Source: Chrysogorgia sp. JL179-B06 (taxonomy: Eukaryota > Cnidaria > Anthozoa > Scleralcyonacea > Chrysogorgiidae). From it: a stretch of 64,000 bases of DNA. Location: contig JAYKKM010000051.1 of assembly GCA_035772405.1 (NCBI GenBank), forward strand, positions 72,001 through 136,000, given 5' to 3'. The translations under genes and the position numbers were made by a program. The notes below the pieces were generated by a model. The model was not told the origin of the DNA. It saw only the letters and a program-made list of their open reading frames with translations, and did no database searches. Of the stretch, positions 19,075 through 29,719 are shown one piece after another. Position 1 is the first letter of the stretch, and each line of letters begins with the position of its first letter.

Positions 19075-19244
19075 TGAGTACTACTCTGAAGGAGATGGCT
19101 ATTGAATTTGATAAAAAGCATGACTCAACACTCCAAACTAGTCAGATAGAAAAGTTGGAACAACTACTATCAGACGCTTTAAAACAGGTCGCAACAATAA
19201 AATGTGAGTTGGAGACACTCAACCACAAAGTTACTACACTATAG
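19074..19244 (+). CDS. Tiny coiled-coil protein (56 residues)
   Basis: The start overlaps the preceding stop (TAATG). The product is hydrophilic with leucine heptads (IEKLEQLLSDALKQVATI, CELETLNHKV) and no membrane segment. It may pair with the membrane-anchored coiled-coil protein at 18657. The frame is intact. Confidence 0.6.
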   Translation: MSTTLKEMAIEFDKKHDSTLQTSQIEKLEQLLSDALKQVATIKCELETLNHKVTTL

Positions 19245-19274
19245 TCTAAAGGTATATATAGTATATTAACTTAA
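19245..19274 (+). promoter_or_regulatory. AT-rich upstream region of the zinc-ribbon gene
   Basis: GGTATATATAGTATATTAAC lies within 30 bases of ATG 19275. It keeps the GTATAnTATA half of the element-wide motif but lacks a clear AAACAT block. Confidence 0.4.
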
Positions 19275-19898
19275 ATGGTTGACGAACGTACAATGAGAAT
19301 GTTCTATGCTGGGTACACGTTAGATGAGATCGCATCAAAAAAGTGGAGTGGTACTACACTAGGGTACACGTTGGATGAGATCAAGAATGGAATTAAGGAC
19401 GCAAGACCAAAAAAGTGGTACGACACCATGTATTGTTACAAGTGTAGTAACCACAGAACCCAAATCGAAGATGGTGTATTTAGTTGTAACAAGTGCGGAG
19501 AGACTACCTACGGACGTGTAAGGAACTTTGTACCTAACATTTGGATGTACAGGAAATCGACTCACAGTTACAGTAAGTGGTTAGGGAGAATGTTGACTGG
19601 ACTAGTCAATGAGAGTGACATACCAACAGTTGTCAGTGATTTTATAGAGATAGTGTGGTCTCTTAAAAGAAACGAACTTATTGTCAAGAATATATCGAGA
19701 TATATATTCTATATTATAAGAATATGCTCTAGAAGAGGTATAAAGTTGAGAGGTAGTCTTAACGACCTCAAACCTGGTAAGGTCAAGGCTCGATTCGAGT
19801 ACAACCTGTATAGCATAGTATACAAGGATCTAGGTTGGGATGGGAGAAGAGATCAATACTACAAAAAGTGGGTAAATAAAATATATAGTAATATATAA
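19275..19898 (+). CDS. Zinc-ribbon protein, VLTF3-like late transcription factor candidate
   Basis: A four-cysteine zinc ribbon (C54, C57, C71, C74) is followed by RNFVPNIWMYRKSTHSYSKW, then an SDIP segment and a long helical region. The order ribbon, Y-R-x-x-H, W-L and E-x-x-IP resembles poxvirus-type late transcription factor VLTF3, found in many large DNA viruses. I suggest that it activates the shared promoter motif, but the similarity is weak. The N-terminus carries a direct repeat of GYTLDEI (residues 13-19 and 30-36) from a 51-base duplication. The gene overlaps the next by one base (TAATG). Confidence 0.5.
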   Translation: MVDERTMRMFYAGYTLDEIASKKWSGTTLGYTLDEIKNGIKDARPKKWYDTMYCYKCSNHRTQIEDGVFSCNKCGETTYGRVRNFVPNIWMYRKSTHSYSKWLGRMLTGLVNESDIPTVVSDFIEIVWSLKRNELIVKNISRYIFYIIRICSRRGIKLRGSLNDLKPGKVKARFEYNLYSIVYKDLGWDGRRDQYYKKWVNKIYSNI

Positions 19899-20095
19899 TG
19901 GCAAGACCAAAAATTTACCAAACAAGAGAAGAAGCTTTAGTAGCAAATAGAGCACAAACTAAAGAGTGGATGAGAACTCACAAGTGGGTGTGTGAGACAT
20001 GTGATAGACCATACCATGTGACCTCTAAATACAGACATTTGAAGACTAAAAAGCATTTGAGAAATCTAAACACCCAATTTCAAACTATTTTGTAA
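19898..20095 (+). CDS. Small C2H2 zinc-finger protein (65 residues)
   Basis: The C-terminal half has WVCETCDRPYHVTSKYRHLK followed by TKKH, a single C2H2 finger of the type found in nucleic-acid-binding proteins. The basic N-terminus is MARPKIYQTREEALVANRAQ. It overlaps the preceding gene by one base and its 3' end converges with and slightly overlaps the polymerase gene. I infer a small DNA- or RNA-binding regulator. Confidence 0.7.
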   Translation: MARPKIYQTREEALVANRAQTKEWMRTHKWVCETCDRPYHVTSKYRHLKTKKHLRNLNTQFQTIL

Positions 20096-21873
20096 TGTCC
20101 ATACGCATAGCTAGATACACCATCTGGTAGTATATGTCGCTTGTCGTCAAAGCAACTCAAGGATATCTTGTTTATTTCATAGCTTCCTAGTTGGTGACTC
20201 TTGCTGCGAATAGTTTTAATTATGTGAGACATCTGCTCACCATTTGTCAGGACACTTTTATAGTTGTCGTGTCTTATATTATTTCTAATGGTACTCTTCT
20301 TGATACCCTTAGCAGTCTTCCCACCTTTTCCATCCTCTTTTATGTAGCTATACATTTTCGACCTCAAACCAACGAACTCGACGATGGGGACTCCTAATGT
20401 CTCATCCTTCATTTTACCAATAACCTTCTTATTGGTTAGATCGAAGTAAGGAGACGACTTGTCATATCCACTAAAGTCGAACACTTCTTTGTTAGCGTCC
20501 GTCTCAATCTCATACATTAGACTATCTGTATCTGTGAATAGTAATTTGGCTTTGTTACCATATTTATTTTTGATGTTACTGTAGTGGAAGTCATACATCA
20601 ATGTCTTTGACAAGTCTAGAATACACATACCTACGTATGCTGGTCTATTTAGAGTTAGTATCTCTTTGATCTTGTGAACTGCTACCAAGTTATTGTCAAA
20701 TATCTTACTACTAACAAAGGTTGGTTTTGACGTTAGTTTCTCCAGTTTTTCCTTGTCTGTTACTAACTCCACATTCACACGTTTTCGTAGATTCTCCATA
20801 GTCTTTCCGAATACACTATTGTTCATGAGCTTAAAGAAATCCTTTTCAAAGTCATTCTTCGCTTGGGTTCTCTTGTCAGTGTTAAAGTCGATATATTGCT
20901 TGAGCCATGGTGACTGATCGAACTGAAGTACTCTATGTATCTTCTTAACCTTCATCCCCAAACTCTTGTATAATTGTAAGTTTCTATAATGAACAACGTA
21001 CTTACTCTTACCGTTTAGGTTAGGTACAAGTTTTGCAACCTCTCCAACAGATATCTTAAACTTGTTTTGGATCGTCTTACAATAGTTTGACAACATATCA
21101 CTACTCACTCTCATCCTCTCAGGGGCTAAAGGATAGTCGTTGTGAAGATCGTGCAACTCCTCTGGATACTCTAGATCAACCTCGAGTATCAACCCCTTGT
21201 CTGATTCGTTGTTATATTTATCTAGATTGTTGATGTCAAAACCTTCGACCCACTCAAACCCACCAGTCGGTAGATACTGACACATAGCCCAACCATAAAG
21301 GTTATTAGCATCTAGGTATACGATGTGTTTCGACGGCTTACTACTATCATACCCCTTCATGTACTTGTTATTAGCTTCTCCGTGTCTATGTGTGATACAG
21401 GATACACCACCTCGCATTCCTTTCTCGATAAACTGAAACATGTCAATGTTAGTCATCAACTCTAGCTCCACTCCTGTCATCTTTAGAGCAGCATCCCACG
21501 ACAGTCCAGGTGATGTGAAGTAATGACAAGGATCTAACTGGTAGTACTGTTTACACGTTCTTCTAAAGTTCTCGAACACGTCAGCCAGTAGTAATACGTC
21601 AGACTTCAAGTACAAGTCGTGGTACTCACCCATGTTTCCCACACCCATCTTCTTCCACACTTCTTGAGCGTGCTTGTAGTCTGTGTCTGACACATGCTCG
21701 TCATTTAGGATGCTGTAGAAACTCTCCTTTGGTGGTAACTCGAGATCGTTAAACTTATCGAAACTATCCATATAGTCATATGGGTACACACCTTTTCGCG
21801 ACACCAACTCTAGCTCCTCACCTCGAAACAGTTCAGACGTATACTTGAGACAGTCCTTTGGTAGGTTGTTCAC
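20080..21873 (-). pseudogene. Protein-primed DNA polymerase B, C-terminal (exo III and polymerase) part, frameshifted from the N-terminal part
   Basis: This frame holds Exo III (YLKSDVLLLADVF, near residues 88-100), motif A (LDANNLYGW, from about 187), motif B (FKLMNNSVFGKTMENLRKR, near 355-375) and motif C (LLFTDTDSLMYEI, near 450), followed by the KxY-type GLRSKMYSY. It is the replicative polymerase of the element, which initiates from a protein primer at the DNA ends. It lacks its own plausible start: translation must come from the upstream frame, but a CTAGCTAG duplication at 21873-21880 puts the two frames out of register. The motifs themselves are intact. The stop lies at 20080, overlapping the converging zinc-finger gene. 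Confidence 0.93.
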
Positions 21874-24190
21874 TAGCTAGGTTGGCTAGACTAGAGCTCA
21901 TGAATTGGAAACTATCTAGAAACACTAGATGTCTACCTAACATGAATGCCATATATTTCTCCATATTATTTGGTATGACGTTGATTTTCAGACCAACCTT
22001 ACCTATCTCCTGCATTATGAAGTGGCTATCATACCCTCTTAGATTGTGAAATATAACAGGTATCTTATCAGTCAGTCTATAGTTCCTATTGCATAACTGA
22101 TGTGCAGAGCCTCTGTATTTACCAGTGACATGACAATGATCTCGAACTCTCATGTCTTTACGTTTATATTTTATATCACAAATATGACATTTAGTCGCTT
22201 CCTTGAAGTTAACCTTATCAGCTATGGTCATCACCATGTCCTCATTAAAATGCTCCTTTCTGACTTTCTTGCAGTATTTAACCTCCTCTAGCATCTTTTT
22301 CATGAACTTCCTAACCGCGTTCTCACCTCGAAACATCTCTACTGGTTTACTATATTTATCATCGTAACAGCATACTACTTTGTACCCATACCCACAGTCC
22401 GTGTGTCTTTGGTACTCACTAGTGTACGATCCTGTTAGTGGTGTCACGTTGTCGACCTTCTCTGTGATAGCCTCGAAATCTGCGTATATCACGAATGGTA
22501 CCTCTAATTGTTTGTGATAATTTACGTACTCAAGAGTGCTATCTTCTTCATCTGGCATCTTGATCGCTTGCTTACCATTTACCACCATACAAACCTCCTT
22601 ATGTTTCTCTAGAACCTCACTGGTAGTAAAACATTGAAGACAGTACCTACAGAAACTATTGCGACACTTGTGTTTAGACTGACCGCACATAAACCTACAA
22701 AAGTCTTTGATGTACACGTAATGTCGTTTAACACCATTAGTTATTAGCAGTAGGTCCATATGATCCTCGAACTTCTCCTCAGAAACGTAGATAGGAAATG
22801 TCTGCTTGTTCTCATACCCAAACACGCTTATGCTAGTATCATTCTGCCTCTCTATCTTGTTGTACTGTTTCGTATCCACTGGAAATCTCACTCCGTCATA
22901 ATTTACAGAACCTATGTTCTTCTTGTGCTTCGACACTCTCTGCGGATCCTTTCCTACAGGACACTTGTGCAACACGTGACACCACATGAAACACTTGTCA
23001 TCTTCATTCTTTATATTAATCAAACCTTTCGACGCGTTCCTCAACTCTTCAGGTAGCTCAATATAACTCGATCCTTTAAGAGGCTTGTATACTACCACAT
23101 TAATATAGTGATCATTAACACTATCTATAACCCACCCAGACCCTTCTGACAACCACACAGCTATACGATTCACTATCTCCTCACTAGCTTGCTTCGTAGT
23201 CCCACTAATATCAACACTATTAATCACTGTTTTGACCACACTATTGAAGAAGGCTTCCTTAATCACGGACTCACCGTTACCAATCTCTTTCTCTAGAGTT
23301 ACTTTCAACGTCTCAGAAAACTTTAAACCTTTCAGTCTTTCTAACTCTTTCTGTAAAGTTGAGTCCACTACTACTCTAGTCTTGACTAGTTGTTTTAATG
23401 GATCCTTATTGTCGATCACCTCAACACTATACGACTTAGTGTACCCTTTGAGAGCAACTCTCCTTTGTACTACAGTAGGACGTGTCTTAGCAATAAGGTT
23501 AGTGATTCTCTCATACTCTTTGTCTGAGACCTCCTGACTTAATCGTGACCTCTTAACATATCGTCTAAGATCGCGTCTAGCCTCTCGAATCTCTCTGACC
23601 TCCCTAACTCTGGCGACTCTATTAATAACACCCTCTCTAGATCCCCTTCTAATAAGGTCCATCCACTTATACCCCAATGCTTTAGCGTCAGCTAGATAGC
23701 CAGACATCCTCTCTAGAAAACTCATCTTAATATTAGGCATAACTAAGTCACCAGAACCCATAGCAGGATCATGTGCACCACCACTCGATAGTGTACCACT
23801 ACGAGCGACATTACCACCCACAACAGAGTTACGTTTACGTCCAGACCTTTTCATAAGAGTCGTTTTATTATTTAATATAGCTAAGTCCTTAGACCCTTTT
23901 GAATCATGAGCCCCACTCAACTCATGAGTTGAAATAAAACCCATATCAGGACCACGTGTAATACCACTTGACATAGTCTTGTTACGAGCGATATCCTCAC
24001 CCACAGCAGCGTCACGTCCAGACACCTCACTCTGTAGCCTACTAGCTGAGACATTTCTCTGACTCCCCAAACCATGTGACACATTGCCTATTAGTAGTCT
24101 CGAAAGTGGGGCTAACGGCGAACTTTTTCCATTTGAATGTCTCAACTTCTCTAGGGAACTAGACACTTTTTCCGTTTTTGGATTCTGCAT
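21833..24190 (-). pseudogene. Protein-primed DNA polymerase B, N-terminal (exonuclease) part, truncated by frameshift
   Basis: I take ATG 24190 as start; the open frame begins at a TTG at 24220. The first 220 residues are low-similarity, basic and contain an imperfect repeat (VGGNVARSGTLSSG against VGEDIARNKTMSSG). Then come the conserved pre-exonuclease region (GWVIDSV, YKPLKGSSYIELP, CFMWCHV), a C2HC finger (CRYCLQCF...HKEVC), Exo I (YADFEA, near 579), a zinc-binding insert (CHICDIKYKRK, DHCHVTGKYRG) and Exo II (HNLRGYDSHF, near 723). The frame is lost at CTAGCTAG (21873-21880) and ends in a false tail. The original protein would have been about 1,370 residues. Confidence 0.9.
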
Positions 24191-24308
24191 ATTTGCTTGA
24201 AAGATATATGCGGAATCCAAAATCGGAAAAAGTGTCTAGTTACCTAGAGAAAAAAGTTGAGACATGAAAAATGGAAAAATGCGCCGGTAGCCCCACTTTC
24301 TATACTAC
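24094..24308. repeat. Terminal palindrome of the Polinton, about 215 bp
   Basis: The sequence from AGTAGTCTCGAAAGTGGGGC (24094) matches the reverse complement of the outer end (GCCCCACTTTCTATACTACT, ending 24307) over about 95 bases per arm at roughly 85 percent, with a loop of about a dozen bases near 24194-24206. The outer arm is taken as the element's terminal repeat; the inner arm is coding, and polymerase ATG 24190 sits at the hairpin tip. An outer sequence beginning AGTAGTATAG fits the AG start of Polinton termini. Confidence 0.75.
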
Positions 24309-24490
24309 TCCCCTTTTAAAGATTCCCCCTTTTAAAGATTCCCCCTTTTAAAGATTCCCCCTTTTAAAGATTCCGGCTTTTAAAGATTCCCCCTTTCAAA
24401 GATTCCGGCTTTTAAAGATTCCCCCTTTTAAAGATTCCGGCTTTTAAAGATTCCCCCTTTTAAAGATTCCGGCTTTTAAAGTTCCGTTCC
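24309..24490. repeat. 18 bp minisatellite at the Polinton border
   Basis: Ten or so copies of CCCCCTTTTAAAGATT and the variant CCGGCTTTTAAAGATT follow the Polinton end directly. No gene is present. It might be the pre-existing target or an expansion of the flank. Confidence 0.85.
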
Positions 24491-24539
24491 TCGTTCCGTT
24501 CCCCGATTCCCCGTTCCTGGTTTTAAAGATAGCCAACTA

Positions 24540-25420
24540 GAAATTACTATCGCAAGGAAAGTGCTGCCTCAAAGGCCATTGCATGTGATGGGCAGTGTAG
24601 TCAGTTTTGATGAAATTTCAAAGGTGAACCCTGGGATTGATTCAGATTGTATAAATTGTAACGGACATGTTAATCAAGAATGATATAGATTGTAGAGTCA
24701 GCACGTAGGTCTCATGTTGTACATGTAGTTGGTGTTTGGTTTGCATTTGGCAGTTATTGAAGTTATGGAAGTGACAGTGAGTGGAGCGGAAAACATGCAC
24801 TTGATTGCATTTCAAAATTGTCTTTAGAGTCGTGCGAGCAGAACCCTGATATACAGTACCGCTACCTCGAAGGCTGTGTGAGTGCGTTCGAAGCATGGAC
24901 GTGAACGGATTGGAAAGGGGGAATGGAGATGTTATTGTGAAGTTCTATGACAGCGATATTATAGGCTCGTAACTTATTCCGGTGTCCCAGCGGATAGTGT
25001 CCCACCGACATTATCCGCTAGCGAAGTGTCTCCCCGGACAGTAAATGTTAAAAAACACTTTTTCCATGTTTATAACTATCCGCGTTTAAAAATGCAAGAG
25101 GTCATAGTGCGATGTTAAATGCTTTAATTATTTGGAAACTTGATTTGAGACTTTACAGTACAGAAGGTTGTGATTGTATACTGGAACGGGAACGGTAAAA
25201 TGGTGTAAAATTGAAATGAAATAAGTAGTATTGTGGTACTTAATTATTATTATAAGTGTTAATGTTGACTATTGAAATTGGAAGCCAGTTCCTCCAATAT
25301 GGAGTCAGTTTATGAAGTGGTAATATCTGTTGCTTTAGATGTGTTTGGAGCGAATGTAACTTTAATTTGCTTGTTGGCTTGCAAGATTGCTCGTGAATAT
25401 GGCAAATAATTTCGTTTGCG
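24540..25420. other. Non-coding stretch, nothing recognised
   Basis: No open frame of substance, no repeat and no RNA gene is recognised here. A short inverted phrase around 24980-25035 (GCGGATAGTGTCC and GGACAGTAAATG) is too weak to name. Confidence 0.5.
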
Positions 25421-25423
25421 AAT

Positions 25424-25945
25424 TACTCGCACTCAACTCGAATAGATTCGAGTCAACTGAAGTGCGACGGATAAAGCTGTTGACGAATCCTACGGCTACT
25501 CGCACTTAACTCGAATAGATTCGGCGAGTCGACTGAAGTGCGACGTATAAAGCCGTTGACGAATCATACTCGCACTTAACTCGAATAGATTCGAATCAAC
25601 TAAAGTGCGACGGATAAAGCCGTTGACGAATCCTACTCGCACTTAACTCGAATAGATTCGAGTCAACTAAAGTGCGACGGATAAAGCCGTTGACGAATCA
25701 TCATACTCGCACTTAACTCGAATAGATTCGAGTCAACTAAAGTGCGACGTATAAAGCCGTTGACGAATCATCATACTCGCACTTAACTCGAATAGATTCG
25801 AGTCAACTAAAGTGATACGGATAAAGCCGTTGACGAATCATCATACTCGCACTTAACTCGAATAGATTCGAGTCAACTAAAGTGCGACGGATAAAGCCGT
25901 TGACGAATCCTACTCGCACTTAACTCGCATCTATTCATTAGAAGT
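25424..25945. repeat. 70 bp satellite, eight copies
   Basis: The unit contains CGCACTTAACTCGAATAGAT and GCGACGGATAAAGCCGTTGA. The CGCACT word recurs at about 25429, 25501, 25571, 25638, 25708, 25778, 25848 and 25915, so units are 67 or 70 bases. Each unit carries the perfect palindrome ACTCGAATAGATTCGAGT or a close variant, and GCACTT/AAGTGC also pair, so every unit can fold into a hairpin. Divergence is low in the central copies. Confidence 0.9.
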
Positions 25946-25949
25946 GCGA

Positions 25950-27455
25950 GTAAAGTGCGACGTCGATCTAAAGTTGGCCGTATACGTTCAAACTTCCCAG
26001 CGTTGACAAGTTCCGAACGGCGAAAGGTAGAAGTTTTACACGTGTATTAAAGTTCTACGTCACAAAACGTCATAAAATGGAACAAATATCCCGACATCTC
26101 GACAGAGGGCAATTTACACAAATCGAGATTGCGTTGACTATAATAGGTCCGCGAAGAGATCTGGGTACGAGGACACAGAACCCAAGTCAAGATTAGTGTG
26201 CTGCCTACGGCAGCAACAAGATTGTGAATCTATACTATTATTGTCTTGAATGATTATATTGAGATTATTTTCGTGAGGAAATGGGCAAAGTATAGAGGTA
26301 TACACTGCGAACTGCGTTATGAACATACAATATTAAACCAAGTGCCGCCGGACTGGCTTAGCTTGTGCTAAAGTCTGATCTTTACTCGCAGCGTCCTATT
26401 CATATCGGTAAATTAAGGCTTTGGACTAGCGTTGACGTTGATATATGATACGCAATAAGCTTTACTTGGCGCCTGCGGATTTCAATTATATGGCCATCGT
26501 AAAATCCAAATGAAATATATAATTCATGAACCAAAAGCTTGGCAAGCTAACCAAGATGACCAGCCGATCCACTAGGGTTCCGAATTGTAATCCATAAGAC
26601 ATAAAGTATACGTTATAAAAGTAAAACGACAAATAGTCCAGTATAATCATGAATATGGTCTGATCAATATGATAACAGATTGAGGGCTGACTTACAACCA
26701 ACATTAACACCTTAGAGGGGTCAATATAATCAACCCTCTTCGGCCCAACCGTACCAGCTAGGGGCTCTTATAACGTAGATACATGCACGCCAAGCGTACC
26801 TATTTTTAGGTTTAATGGCGTCGCGTGATTGTTTATGCACTCAGTCCTAATAGTAGCTTCCTGCTTTGCAGGGTCGAAGACGTTTTTGTGGTCCACTATG
26901 TCATTGTATATATGGTCTATAGATTGTGGTTATCTATAACACTGAGCTCGCAAGTTACTTGTTGAATGTTTTGAAACAAAACGATTTGAAAATAATATCC
27001 AACTAGTTCTCCTCCACAGGCAAAATCCTTTTTGGGATCACTTTTTTGGGGACCTTGACTGCTCATTTGCATTCCAAATTCCAAATTTGCATTCAAACTT
27101 TCTTGAAAATGATCAAACACAAACAAAAAAGTAAACTGTATTTACTAAATATTCAGTACTTTACTGAGCGAATTACTTGTCCTATGCTTCGTATTAAATC
27201 TCGTCTTTTTTCGTTACAATCAATGAGAAAGTTTACAACGAATGTTCTCTTTATCAATGTTACCTGTCATGATAGAATTTCCAATCCTTAGGAAATGATT
27301 CAAAACAAAGTCAATACAAATGGCAGCCATTTTGAGTTTTGTTACCATGGTAACATTAAGTCCAAAATTACGAAATAATTGCACTCCTCTCGACCAATCA
27401 CAATGTAGTAATTTTGTCATGTATATATATAATAATGGCGGAGAAAATCAGAGAT
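25950..27455. other. Non-coding stretch, no confident feature
   Basis: Only short chance reading frames are present. Some phrases (a CCATTTTGAGTTTTGTTACC block near 27330) look like old dispersed repeats, but I cannot assign a family. Confidence 0.4.
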
Positions 27456-27465
27456 AATAAATAAA

Positions 27466-27783
27466 ACTAGAGGGAACCAATTGAACGCCGCCATTTTGGG
27501 CAAATTGGAGAGGAAACTTCTTGGTTCCAGGCCTTTTTCTGCAATTCGAGAACCTCCCAATCCAAATCAGGGGATCGTAAATTCTACAATTTTTCCGTTT
27601 ATTTTTCACTAGTTGTCTATTTGGCGATTAAGCCTGTTGTTCTATTATTATACTTGGCCCATTTTCTGCTGAGTAAAAGATCAAAATGATTGGAAATCTC
27701 CTCCACAATTTATCCAAAGATGACAGCCTTCAATTGGTTCCCCGCGAATGACTGAAATCAGCCCCCAATGCCCCCTCTAGTTT
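27466..27783. mobile_element. Possible MITE with AACTAGAGGG ends
   Basis: AACTAGAGGGAACCAATTGA at the left and its partial inverse (CAATTGGTTCCCC... and CCCCCTCTAGTTTTA) at the right suggest terminal inverted repeats of 13 bases plus a second inverted block. No clear target duplication is seen, so the call is tentative. Confidence 0.4.
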
Positions 27784-27825
27784 TATTACGTCGTGTAACT
27801 AAGGTTATATTAAACTTAATTATTC

Positions 27826-27950
27826 GAGCTGGGCGGGTTCGATTCCCAGCCGGAAGGCCTTGATATGTTGTATTTTCGCAACTGGTTCCGTCTGCAGGGT
27901 CTAATATAATATATATTCTCTGACACTCGACATTTTCCTAAGCACTTCTG

Positions 27951-27952
<2 letters not shown>
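27826..27952 (+). mobile_element. tRNA-derived SINE (family A), 5'-truncated
   Basis: The copy has the B-box GGTTCGATTCC followed by CAGCCGGAAGGCC, the body phrase CGCAACTGG and the ending ACACTCGACATTTTCC, which recur in other copies (29190, 36219, 39294, 53160, 53331). It runs directly into a (TA)n tract. Confidence 0.7.

Positions 27953-28035
<83 letters not shown>
27953..28035. repeat. (TA)n microsatellite
   Basis: An uninterrupted TA run follows the SINE tail. The long TA- or Ile-Tyr-repeat reading frames it creates are not genes. Confidence 0.95.
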
Positions 28036-28045
<10 letters not shown>

Positions 28046-28174
28046 TCAATATATATATATATTGAATTTTAAAACGAACAGGCAGACCAAAACGATGATA
28101 TCCCTAGGGGAAGGGTCCACAAACATGGATATACAGGTTATGCTCTTGGTTATGCTCTAAATTTTAAAATATTT

Positions 28175-28706
<532 letters not shown>

Positions 28707-28862
28707 GCTGATGAGCAGGATGAAGATGACTGCTATTTACAGTCACCCTTGATGCACACAAAATGTGGGACATCAAGAACCATGCCAGAGCGCTCAAACT
28801 GCAAGCAGTGAGCGTGCGCATATATATAAAGTAGTAAAAAAGTAAAAAAAGTAAAATTGGTC

Positions 28863-28899
28863 TTACTCTGATGAAGGGCTCCGCTCGAAACGTCAGTAT
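28863..28899 (+). ncRNA. Hammerhead ribozyme (plus strand)
   Basis: TTACT, CTGATGA, stem II GGGC/GCTC, GAAA, the self-complementary ACGT stem III, cleavage triplet GTC and then AGTA, which pairs with TACT as stem I. One extra A between CTGATGA and stem II may weaken the fold. It lies 157 bases from the first ribozyme, on the opposite strand. Confidence 0.6.
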
Positions 28900-28941
28900 C
28901 TCGTCACTAAATTCTTGGCAGTTTACCACCTTTTCACTTTG

Positions 28942-29105
<164 letters not shown>

Positions 29106-29189
29106 TTGCTATATTTTCACCCTATAAAGCCCCCCCTCCAATTACCACTTCTACTTGTTCAGTGCCAAATATATTGATACTACATTTAC

Positions 29190-29346
29190 CAGCGTTACCA
29201 CCGCTACAGAGTTTACCAAACTTGTGGGTTAGAGCGCTGTTCTATACCGGAGTTCCTGGATCGCGAGTTCGATATCGATTCCAAGTCGGAAGGCCTTGAT
29301 GTTGAAATGTCGGTACTATATTGTGATACTCGACATTTTCCTCAAC
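29190..29346 (+). mobile_element. tRNA-derived SINE (family A)
   Basis: The head GCGTTACCACC, an A-box-like GTGGGTTAGAGC, a degenerate B-box (GAGTTCGATATCGATTCC), the phrase GGAAGGCCTTGATG and the ending ACTCGACATTTTCC align with the other family A copies. Strong divergence marks it as old. Confidence 0.65.
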
Positions 29347-29719
29347 TACTTCTCTTTGTTGTATATTAAAGTGTAACTATATTAAAGTGCCTATAACTCC
29401 AAACACGATATTACTGATATAGATTCTACATGAAGTGATTAGTTGAATGCCAAAATCGGTTTTATAATTATTTGAGCTTTATATTGATGTCCTAGAAAGG
29501 TTTGTTTCTACGAAATGCTAACGAGTGCGACGTCAAATCAGGCATTTGCCTTTCTTTCCTGCTTTCCCTGTGCTAGACCAATACGGTTGAAATTTGAGTG
29601 AAAAAGTTGATAAAATATCTACTATAGGGTTCAAGTATAACATCAACATTTGAATTAGATAAAATCTCTACAGCAGCAAAATATTGTATCAGAAATGATG
29701 ACTCCAGGGTTGACGGCAC

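Larger units (their letters stand above)
1..24308. mobile_element. Polinton/Maverick (adintovirus-like) element, right-hand part
   Basis: The region carries the diagnostic Polinton gene set: protein-primed DNA polymerase B, retrovirus-like integrase, A32-type packaging ATPase, double jelly-roll capsid protein and penton protein, with about a dozen accessory genes packed tightly around them. The right end is placed near 24308, where coding gives way to a palindrome and then an unrelated minisatellite. The left end and the maturation protease are not in the window. Two later insertions (942-9451 and 17972-18151) lie within it; without them about 15.6 kb of Polinton is visible. Several genes are broken, so this copy is probably an inactive integrated relic. 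The exact right boundary is uncertain by some 10 bases because the left terminus needed to confirm the target duplication is missing. Confidence 0.93.

Noticed and set aside
21833..21880. Programmed ribosomal frameshift between the polymerase halves
   Set aside because: No slippery heptamer or pseudoknot-like element is obvious, and a 4-base tandem duplication explains the shift better.
24190..24220. Polymerase start at 24220
   Set aside because: The codon there is TTG; the first ATG in frame is at 24190.
25424..25945. Regular repeats resembling a CRISPR array
   Set aside because: The whole 70-base unit is repeated without unique spacers, the host is a eukaryote and no cas genes are present; it is a satellite.
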